Source of the DNA: Pirellulaceae bacterium
Lineage (GTDB): Bacteria; Planctomycetota; Planctomycetia; Pirellulales; Pirellulaceae
Length of the DNA stretch: 37,255 nucleotides
NCBI GenBank assembly: GCA_022446825.1
Contig: JAKVBY010000027.1
Location: 57,263-94,517 of the forward strand
Reading direction: 5' to 3'
This document shows positions 17,149 through 23,549 of this stretch, piece by piece (the first letter of the stretch is position 1; each line of letters opens with the position of its first letter). The position numbers and the translations under genes were made by a program. The notes beneath the pieces are model-generated. The model saw only the letters and a program-made list of their open reading frames with translations. It was not told the origin of the DNA and did not search any database.

Positions 17149-17811
17149 ATGCGCGAGTCACCTCGTGTGCGCCGTTTGCGCACCGATCATCGAGTCATGT
17201 TGCAATTGGCCGAAGATAGTTCCATTTTGAAATTCAAGGCAGTTGGCGATCCTCCAGAGAAATATCTGATTCGCTTTAAAGGCAAGGGCTTTTGGCGTAA
17301 AGACAATTCGGCTGAAGTGCTAATTCGTGAAGAGCATGAGGTCTCCATTGAGTTAGGTGCCTCGTACCCACGCATGATGCCGGAATTGTTGTGGAAAACA
17401 CCTATTTTTCATCCCAACATTTCCGGTAGCGGAGTTGTTTGTTTAGGTGGTTACGGCACGCATTGGGTACCGAGTCTTAATTTAGACGAACTCTGTGAGA
17501 TGTTGTGGGAAATGATTCGCTACAAGAATTATGATGTTAGTAGCCCCTACAACCGTGAAGCAGCAGCTTGGGCAGATGCTCAACGCAGTTTTGTTTTGCC
17601 AATTGATGCACGTTCGATTCGCGATCGTCTGGCGAACGGGCCCGCTGGAAAAACTGCCGACAAGCCGCCTACCGTTACTACGTCGCCAGGTGGAAAAGCA
17701 GATTCGACTCTGAACAACGATATTCTGATTATTGATGCCGAGATTGTTGAAGAAGAGTCTGGCTCGTCAGCCTCTGATGACAGCAACAGCGATATCTTGT
17801 TTTTAGATTAA
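17149..17811 (+). CDS. E2-like ubiquitin-conjugating enzyme, catalytically intact
   Basis: The 220-residue product has a UBC fold signature very close to eukaryotic E2s. FHPNISGSGVVCLGG places His88-Pro89-Asn90 ten residues before Cys98, followed by HWVPSLNLDELCEMLWEMI and SPYNREAAAWA, matching the W-P-x-L and the DPxNxxAA helix of Ubc enzymes. The Cys should accept Ubl from the E1 as a thioester. The N-terminal part (LKFKAVGDPPEKYLIRFKGKG) is shared with the second E2 of the locus. The last 60 residues are polar and disordered-looking and contain two acidic-hydrophobic motifs, DILIID (191-196) and DILFLD (215-220, the C-terminus). GAGGAG lies five bases before the ATG. The next gene, a JAMM peptidase, follows after 47 bases. 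Confidence 0.93.
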   Translation: MRESPRVRRLRTDHRVMLQLAEDSSILKFKAVGDPPEKYLIRFKGKGFWRKDNSAEVLIREEHEVSIELGASYPRMMPELLWKTPIFHPNISGSGVVCLGGYGTHWVPSLNLDELCEMLWEMIRYKNYDVSSPYNREAAAWADAQRSFVLPIDARSIRDRLANGPAGKTADKPPTVTTSPGGKADSTLNNDILIIDAEIVEEESGSSASDDSNSDILFLD

Positions 17812-17858
17812 ACAGACAACGCTTTGCTAAAATGATACTCCAGTGGAAATCTATATAG

Positions 17859-18380
17859 ATGCGACAACCGGTCCCAAAAACGATGCCAGTCAATCGCAGT
17901 GGTGGCTCAGGACAGGTTTTTGGTGATATTTACAATGATGCGTTGCCGATCTTTGTGCACGAACGTGTTTTGGAGGAAGTGCTTGAGTTCTCTGAAACGG
18001 AAGTTTCCCGAGAGATTGGAGGATTTCTCGTCGGTGGGTTTCATGAAGACGGTCGCAGGTATGTCGAAGTGCGTCATTTTCTTCCAGCGCACGATGTCCG
18101 TTCTCGCGTGGCTTCCTTGACTTTTACCCACGAAACATGGGCGACCATGACTCGTGAAGTCGAAACGAAATTTCCGGATGAGGTCGTCATCGGTTGGCAC
18201 CACACGCATCCGAATTTTGGTGTATTTCTTTCTGGCTATGATTTATTTGTTCAACGCAATTTCTTTAATCAAATGTGGCAAATCGCGATGGTTGTGGATC
18301 CGGTTCGACAGGAATTCGGTTTCTTTCAATGGCGTGGTGAGGAGATTGTTGACTGTGGTTTTGTTTGCATCGTCGAGTAA
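17859..18380 (+). CDS. JAB/JAMM-family metallopeptidase, soluble deubiquitinase-like
   Basis: The 173-residue product is essentially one MPN/JAMM domain. The metal site is complete: Glu52 (EIGGFLVGG), His115 and His117 (HTHP), Ser125 and Asp128, matching E-x(n)-H-[ST]-H-x7-S-x2-D exactly. Such enzymes remove ubiquitin-like proteins from targets or trim their C-termini. Because the Ubl already ends in glycine, deconjugation is the more likely role here; this is inference. The domain is clearly paralogous to the N-terminus of the membrane JAMM protein two genes downstream (both have HTHPxxGVFLSGxD). No signal peptide is visible. The ribosome site is weak (GGAAA) and the E1 gene follows after 22 bases. 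Confidence 0.92.
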   Translation: MRQPVPKTMPVNRSGGSGQVFGDIYNDALPIFVHERVLEEVLEFSETEVSREIGGFLVGGFHEDGRRYVEVRHFLPAHDVRSRVASLTFTHETWATMTREVETKFPDEVVIGWHHTHPNFGVFLSGYDLFVQRNFFNQMWQIAMVVDPVRQEFGFFQWRGEEIVDCGFVCIVE

Positions 18381-18402
18381 CGGCGGGCAAGGAGAGAAAA
18401 AC

Positions 18403-19581
18403 ATGACAGAAGAACCCTTGGTAATTGACGACGAGGATCGGTATTCACGATTGCGCCTGATTGCTTGGTGGGATCAGGAAAAACTTGCGCAGGCCAAGAT
18501 TTTGGTGGTGGGTGCTGGCGCACTCGGCAACGAGGTCTTAAAGAATCTAGCTTTGTTAGGGGTGGGCAATGTTTATGCGGTCGACTTTGACAACATCGAA
18601 GAATCCAATCTGACGCGTTCGGTTCTTTTTCGGCAACGCGATTGTGGTCGCCCGAAAGCAGAAGCAGCGGCGGATGCATTGTCCGATATGAACCCCGATA
18701 CCAAGGTCAAGCCAATGTTGGCAAACATCATCACGGATGTTGGTCTAGGTTTATTTCGTGACGTCGATGTCGTCATTGGCTGTCTGGATAACCGTGAAGC
18801 ACGCCTGTGGGTGAACCGGCAGTGTTGGAAAGTGACGACACCTTGGATTGATGGTGGCATTCAGGAGATTAATGGAGTGGCGAAGGTCTTTGTGCCGCCA
18901 GACGGTGCCTGCTACGAATGTGCCATGACAGAAATGGACTACCGCTTGATTAATTTGCGCTATAGCTGCCCGTTACTTCGCCAGGAAGATCTGTTGGCGG
19001 GAAAAGTGCCCACCGCACCTACGATTGCATCGATGATTGGCGGCTTACAGACCCAAGAGGCATTAAAGTTGATTCATGGGATGCCGGTCGCCTCGGGGCA
19101 GGCCTTGGTCTACAACGGCATTGCCAATCAATTTTACAACACCAATTACCAACATCGTCCAGACTGTTTAAGCCATGAGACGTACCCCGAGCCAATTGAA
19201 TTACCGCTTTCAGTGAGCGAGCATACCGCCACAGATCTTTTTGAGGCAGCTCATGAATACTTGCATGACGCGACACCGCAGGTGTTGTCGCTAGATCGCG
19301 ATCTGGTCGTTTCTTTAGATTGTGGACCCTGCGGTACGAGTCAGCGAGTCCTGCGGCCTCTCCAACTGGTGAGTATGGGGGAGGCGAAGTGCAGCACATG
19401 TGGTGAGCAGGCTCGACCTAACACAGTTCACACAATTGAGGAAGAGTCTGAATTAGCCAACGAGAAGTTATCGGTGTTGGGAGTTCCTGCATATGATATT
19501 GTTCGTATTGCGACGAACCGTGGTGAGCAAGTATTTTTACTGGCAGGCGACCGCGAACATGTCATGAATACAGCGTCCTAG
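18403..19581 (+). CDS. E1-like (ThiF/UBA family) Ubl-activating enzyme with zinc ribbon
   Basis: The 392-residue protein should adenylate the Ubl C-terminus and pass it on as a thioester. Visible motifs are the ATP loop VGAGALGNE (36-44), Asp63, Arg72 in NLTRSVLF, Lys85 and Asp129 in GCLDNREA. CYEC (170-173) is followed by Cys189 in RYSCPLL. That spacing places Cys189 roughly where UBA3 has its catalytic Cys after CIEC. A four-Cys zinc ribbon follows (Cys307/310 and Cys330/333), then a strand-rich tail of about 60 residues. The N-terminus carries LVIDDED (6-12), like motifs in the E2 tails. AAGGAG eight bases before ATG 18403 fixes the start; the open frame extends further upstream but overlaps the JAMM gene. 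Confidence 0.93.
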   Translation: MTEEPLVIDDEDRYSRLRLIAWWDQEKLAQAKILVVGAGALGNEVLKNLALLGVGNVYAVDFDNIEESNLTRSVLFRQRDCGRPKAEAAADALSDMNPDTKVKPMLANIITDVGLGLFRDVDVVIGCLDNREARLWVNRQCWKVTTPWIDGGIQEINGVAKVFVPPDGACYECAMTEMDYRLINLRYSCPLLRQEDLLAGKVPTAPTIASMIGGLQTQEALKLIHGMPVASGQALVYNGIANQFYNTNYQHRPDCLSHETYPEPIELPLSVSEHTATDLFEAAHEYLHDATPQVLSLDRDLVVSLDCGPCGTSQRVLRPLQLVSMGEAKCSTCGEQARPNTVHTIEEESELANEKLSVLGVPAYDIVRIATNRGEQVFLLAGDREHVMNTAS

Positions 19582-19627
19582 TATCCAGGCCAGCGCCCCT
19601 GGGCGAATTCTATTGGTAATTACTTTT

Positions 19628-20989
19628 ATGGACAGCGATATTCAGTTTGGGGAAGTTGAGGAGGCTGAGGCGAAAAGGCACCTTCGGCCGGATTGCAATA
19701 AGCAGCATGCAGTTGTTACTTACGGTGAGCCGCAGCCAGGGGATTTACCCATTTTTGTTGATTTTGATGTCATGCGTGAGATGGAAACGCATGCCCAAGC
19801 CGATACGACGGTAGAGCTTGGTGGCGTTTTGCTGGGCGGGCAATTTGAAGATGCGGAGGGGAAGCCATTTGTAATTGTCACCGATTGCCTGCGCGCAAAA
19901 CATTACGAAAGCACAAAGGGAAGTTTTAAGTTCACCCATGATACTTGGAGTGATATTTCACGTGAGCGTGATGCATTGCCCGACGATTTACAGATGGTGG
20001 GTTGGTACCACACGCACCCCGATTGGGGTGTCTTTCTATCCGGCATGGACATGTTTATCTGCGACAATTTCTTTAATCGCAGGTTGGACATCGCATTGGT
20101 GATCGATCCATGTCGTTTGGATCGTGGCATGTTTATGTGGACGGGTGATTCGACGGAACGTGTTCGTCGCACTGGCGGATTTTATTTGATAGGTTCGAGG
20201 TTTCGCCAGCAAGAATTGCAACTCTATGCGGCGCAACTTGAAGGGCAATTTGATATGGCTAATGATCCAAGATTAAGCGGCTTCCCGTTGCAGGCGAGTC
20301 CGCCTCCAGTTGTCAATATTTCACAACCGCCGCTGACGTGGCAATCGCTGGCGGTGGTGGGTGTGCTGTTGACTCAATTACTGCTGACGTTCTTTCTGGT
20401 CTGGGACATAGCCCGTCGTTCCTCTGAATCGAAACCCGTGCAACAATCCTCAATGTTGGCCAATCTTGACATTGAGGAGGAGCTACTGCGTCGTCAAGGA
20501 GAGTTTTTCGATCAGTTTTACGGAACGGATCCGGTTTCTAGAGAGGGCTTGGTTTCCCGGCTGCGAACGCTTGAGGCAACGCAGCAGAACGATCAGTTAG
20601 ACAAAGACTCTTTGAGGTTGGTGATTCGCGAATTACAAGCCGAATCAGAGAGGCTCAAGGATGACAACAAGCAATTGGAGGATGATCGCAGCGAATTGCT
20701 TAGCGAAAAGAATAGTAATCAACAAAAAATTCTTACCTTGGAGCGACGGTTAACCGAAGTCGCAGCGGTTGAAGTTGCAGATATAGCCACGCAAGAAGGT
20801 GGGGCGAGCCAAGGCTTTTCCGAGTACCTCTGGCCGTGGGGTGTATTGACAGGGGGAGTTGTGTTGATGATCTTGGGGCTGGGAGTTGTGATGTTCATGA
20901 AGCGTCTTGGGGCACGGCAAACGCAAGATGAACCGGTGGAACTGTCAAAACCTGAGTCTGAGTCAGATCTAGAATTAGAGGAGAAATGA
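19628..20989 (+). CDS. Membrane-anchored JAMM peptidase with coiled coil
   Basis: The 453-residue product joins a JAMM domain to a membrane module. The N-terminal peptidase (about 35-200) has a full metal site: Glu63 (ELGGVLLGG), His128, His130, Ser138 and Asp141 (HTHPDWGVFLSGMD). A first membrane segment (about 241-262, VGVLLTQLLLTFFLVW) and a second (about 405-425, GVLTGGVVLMILGLGVVMFM) flank a coiled coil (about 300-385, e.g. ELQAESERLKDDNKQLEDDR). The tail is acidic. If the peptidase is cytoplasmic, the coiled coil lies outside the membrane and could couple an envelope signal to deconjugation; this is inference. ATG 19628 is preferred over TTG 19613. The gene overlaps or abuts the next one at ATGA (20986-20989). 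Confidence 0.92.
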   Translation: MDSDIQFGEVEEAEAKRHLRPDCNKQHAVVTYGEPQPGDLPIFVDFDVMREMETHAQADTTVELGGVLLGGQFEDAEGKPFVIVTDCLRAKHYESTKGSFKFTHDTWSDISRERDALPDDLQMVGWYHTHPDWGVFLSGMDMFICDNFFNRRLDIALVIDPCRLDRGMFMWTGDSTERVRRTGGFYLIGSRFRQQELQLYAAQLEGQFDMANDPRLSGFPLQASPPPVVNISQPPLTWQSLAVVGVLLTQLLLTFFLVWDIARRSSESKPVQQSSMLANLDIEEELLRRQGEFFDQFYGTDPVSREGLVSRLRTLEATQQNDQLDKDSLRLVIRELQAESERLKDDNKQLEDDRSELLSEKNSNQQKILTLERRLTEVAAVEVADIATQEGGASQGFSEYLWPWGVLTGGVVLMILGLGVVMFMKRLGARQTQDEPVELSKPESESDLELEEK

Positions 20990-20991
20990 TC

Positions 20992-21675
20992 ATGACGAAA
21001 TCAGCGCGAGAGCAACGCTTAGCAACGGATCTAGAAACCTTGCGTGCTTTGAAAAAGTCAAGCAGCATTTTTGACTTTGAGTGCACAGGCGATCCACCAG
21101 ATCGTTATACGTTGATTTTTCGAGGGAGAGGTATTTCTCACGACACTTCTCCAAGCAAAGACATCGAGTACGTAGAGCTTCACCGGTGTGATTTGCGTCT
21201 GTCGTATTCTTATCCGGATCGACCACCGGACATTCGCTGGCGGACGGCCACTTTTCATCCGAATATTTCACTGAGCGGATTCATTAACACCAAAGATATT
21301 CGGCTGCCATGGGAAAAGGCGTTAACGTTGGATGTCCTGTGCGAACGTTTGTGGGACGTTATTCGTTTGGCATTTATCGACCTGGAAAAGTCGACCAATT
21401 ATGCTGCCAGGAGTTGGTTTGAAGAAAATTCCAACTTTCAAGTTCCGGTCGATCATCGCCCACTGTCTGATTCATCCCATCCAATCAGTTCCAATGTGGT
21501 CCGTTATGAACGCCGAAGTGGCGCAGTAGCCCTTGGGAGTCGCAAGCAGAACGAAGAGGTGTTTTTTATTGGAGATGAGACACCGACTCCCGACTTACCA
21601 GAGCATTGTCATCTGGCCCGACGTCGAACGGTTTTACCTAGTGATGACGGCGTGTTTTTTATCGACGACGAGTGA
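20992..21675 (+). CDS. E2-like protein lacking the catalytic cysteine (UEV-like)
   Basis: This 227-residue protein is a paralogue of the first E2. It shares the N-terminal ECTGDPPDRYTLIFRGRG, the PPDIRW strand, FHPNIS and the TLDVLCERLWDVI helix. Ten residues after the HPN His, where the active E2 has Cys98, this protein has Asn (HPNISLSGFIN). The only nearby Cys is in the helix that is conserved in both, so it cannot replace it. This matches Ubc-variant proteins, which assist an active E2. The C-terminus holds two similar motifs, VFFIGDE (190-196) and VFFIDDE (221-227, the end). AGGAG stands nine bases before ATG 20992; ATG 20986 overlaps the previous stop and is an alternative. Confidence 0.9.
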   Translation: MTKSAREQRLATDLETLRALKKSSSIFDFECTGDPPDRYTLIFRGRGISHDTSPSKDIEYVELHRCDLRLSYSYPDRPPDIRWRTATFHPNISLSGFINTKDIRLPWEKALTLDVLCERLWDVIRLAFIDLEKSTNYAARSWFEENSNFQVPVDHRPLSDSSHPISSNVVRYERRSGAVALGSRKQNEEVFFIGDETPTPDLPEHCHLARRRTVLPSDDGVFFIDDE

Positions 21676-21680
21676 GACTG

Positions 21681-22508
21681 ATGACGTGGTTGGCGATGTT
21701 GTTCTTGATTCTATTAGCGTTGTTAGTGTTGTTCGTGGTGATAGGATTTCGAATCACGACGCGACCGAACGAAACGAGGCTAGTTTATCAAAGATTGAGT
21801 CATCGTTTTCATGGGGTCTATCGCTCTGATAGCTGGTTTCAACAGCCTTACCTGAGCTTTCTTCATGGTCCACACCGAGTCCATCTGGCGACTCGGAAAC
21901 CTGATCGAGATTACCGTGCTGGCCAGACGAATCTGCGAGTAACATGGCCAGATGAACATTTTCATCTGGAACTCCGTCCCCACAATCAAAGAGGGATTGG
22001 AAGTTCCTTGAAAGTTCGGGATCCGATAGCTCGGGATGTGGCAGGCATTGAGCAAGCATTTTTTTTGTCCACCAATGACAACGCTGCGAGACAGCGTTTT
22101 TTTAGTGATGGCGTGTGTTGGGAAATTGAAAAGTTGAAGCAATTGTGCGGGGATAAGTTTTCAATTCACGCTGAGAACGGATTTCTGATGATTCGTTGCC
22201 ATTGGCAACTCGCTGATTTTGACGAACTGGAACAGCTGACGGAAGTTTCCTTAGATTTTTTTGACCAGGCATTTTTGACACGTTGTGAAGGAATCTATTT
22301 TGTCCAGCAGGATGCAGAGATGGATGGCACTGTGGCCCGTTGTCAAGTGTGTGGCGAAGACATTGTTGGTGACTTAGTGTTGTGCCGACGCTGTAAGACG
22401 CCTCACCATGTTGAATGCTGGCAATATAACGGTTGCTGTACGACTTATGGGTGTCAGGAGACAAGATACCTTCATGACCAGAGTGGGGCCCAGCAGGGGG
22501 CTGGGTAA
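21681..22508 (+). CDS. Membrane-anchored RING/PHD-type finger protein 1 (candidate E3)
   Basis: The product is 275 residues. An N-terminal membrane segment (WLAMLFLILLALLVLFVVIG) is followed by a domain of about 190 residues that I do not firmly recognise. A C-terminal finger follows: CxxC, ten residues, CxxC, four residues, H-x2-C, six residues, C-x4-C (CQVCGEDI through CCTTYGC). This C4HC3 arrangement fits the treble-clef RING/PHD group, and prokaryotic members of that group are known beside ubiquitin-like genes. The role as Ubl ligase is inferred from context. A GTG at 21672 overlaps the previous stop (GTGA) and may be the true, coupled start. It is the most divergent of the three finger proteins here. 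Confidence 0.82.
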   Translation: MTWLAMLFLILLALLVLFVVIGFRITTRPNETRLVYQRLSHRFHGVYRSDSWFQQPYLSFLHGPHRVHLATRKPDRDYRAGQTNLRVTWPDEHFHLELRPHNQRGIGSSLKVRDPIARDVAGIEQAFFLSTNDNAARQRFFSDGVCWEIEKLKQLCGDKFSIHAENGFLMIRCHWQLADFDELEQLTEVSLDFFDQAFLTRCEGIYFVQQDAEMDGTVARCQVCGEDIVGDLVLCRRCKTPHHVECWQYNGCCTTYGCQETRYLHDQSGAQQGAG

Positions 22509-22543
22509 GTTGTTCTCAAACAGGAGCCGTAAACACCGGCGGA

Positions 22544-23398
22544 ATGAATGACATGGTAGGGAATCCATTCTTATCAATTTTTCCCGTTGTGTTTATGTTG
22601 GGCATCGCCTTGTTTTTTATTGCGAATGCTGTCCAGAAATTGCGGCAAGAAAGGCGTGGTCTGGATAAAATCTACCGAGAGGTGGCGCAGCATTACTACG
22701 GTACTGCTTTTGCGAATACGCTGCAGCAACCAGCCTCGGCACAATTTGTCTCCCACGGCGCTCACGTCATGGTCGATTCCTGGTCTCGGTCGCGGAGCAG
22801 GAAGCATTATGTCCAGTGCCATATCCGTTACCCCGATTTACAGCTGAGATTGGAAATTTCCCCAAGTTTTCCGCTACAAAGTCTCGGTAAATATATTGGA
22901 ATGCAGGATATCGAAATTGGAGACGCTCGTTTTGACGCCGATTACATCATCGGTGGTAATAGTCACGCGTCTATTTGTCGCTTGTTAAATGCGGAGGCGC
23001 GTTCCTCAATTGATCGATTGAGGAAACTGTTTGAGCAAGACGATATCCATGTCGCGATTCGCGGGGGTATCTTACTGATCAAAAAACCAATACCGCAGCA
23101 AACGTTTCTCACCCTGGTCCAGTTTGTTGATGCGAGCCTCGCCTTGTTCGTCGAAATGCAGAAACTCAATTCGACTGGAATTGAATTCGTGACGAAAGAA
23201 GAGGCGGTCGTACCGAAGGCCGAAGGGTCTTTGTGCCAGATTTGTGGTGACGAGATTCATTCGGACATTGTCTATTGCCGAGGTTGCCGAACGCCTCACC
23301 ACGAGGATTGCTGGCGGTACTATGGTGCCTGCTCTACCTATGGCTGCGGTGAGACTATTTTTCTGCGACGACGAAAGTCAAAACGAGGCAGTCGATGA
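22544..23398 (+). CDS. Membrane-anchored RING/PHD-type finger protein 2 (candidate E3)
   Basis: The 284-residue product has one N-terminal membrane segment (FPVVFMLGIALFFIANAV), a middle domain and the same C-terminal finger (CQICGDEI, CRGCRTPHHEDCW, CSTYGC). The middle domain follows a pattern like DUF3137-type regions (IEIGDARFDADYIIGG then LLNAEARSSIDRLRKLF), a tentative similarity. A basic tail (RRRKSKRGSR) ends the protein. From residue about 34 on it is nearly the same as finger protein 3; the N-terminal anchor differs. It starts 35 bases after finger protein 1 and likely belongs to the same transcript, though no strong ribosome site is seen. Confidence 0.82.
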   Translation: MNDMVGNPFLSIFPVVFMLGIALFFIANAVQKLRQERRGLDKIYREVAQHYYGTAFANTLQQPASAQFVSHGAHVMVDSWSRSRSRKHYVQCHIRYPDLQLRLEISPSFPLQSLGKYIGMQDIEIGDARFDADYIIGGNSHASICRLLNAEARSSIDRLRKLFEQDDIHVAIRGGILLIKKPIPQQTFLTLVQFVDASLALFVEMQKLNSTGIEFVTKEEAVVPKAEGSLCQICGDEIHSDIVYCRGCRTPHHEDCWRYYGACSTYGCGETIFLRRRKSKRGSR

Positions 23399-23502
23399 GA
23401 GTGCCCGACTGCGCTGACAGAGCGTTCGGTTCCGTCGCAAGAGTTTCAGGAATGCTCGGTTCCGTCACGGGAATTGTGATTTGCAGCAGCAGTGCGTTGA
23501 AA
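22644..23502 (+). repeat. Direct tandem duplication, copy A
   Basis: This block matches 23743-24601 at an offset of about 1.1 kb. It covers most of finger gene 2 and runs past its stop into the following spacer. Conservation is patchy. By eye 22827-22966 is identical to copy B over 140 bases, and 23213-23394 has one mismatch in about 180, while the stretches between have diverged. Upstream of 22644 the copies are unrelated. Confidence 0.9.
23446..23502 (-). pseudogene. Remnant of the NUDIX gene 3' end left by the duplication
   Basis: On the minus strand these 19 codons read FQRTAAANHNSRDGTEHS then stop. The intact NUDIX protein encoded at 24545-25024 ends FQRTAAANHNFRDEPEHS, so 15 of 18 residues match and the stop is in the same place. 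The fragment has no start and no domain. It marks how far the duplication extended into the convergent neighbour. Confidence 0.85.
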
Positions 23503-23549
23503 GCTGATGGCGCGCTAGAATTCTACCTTGTTCAAATCAGGACATTTTG

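Noticed and set aside
18154-18402. N-terminal extension of the E1 frame by 83 codons
   Set aside because: It overlaps the JAMM gene in another frame. ATG 18403 has a strong AAGGAG site and the family start.
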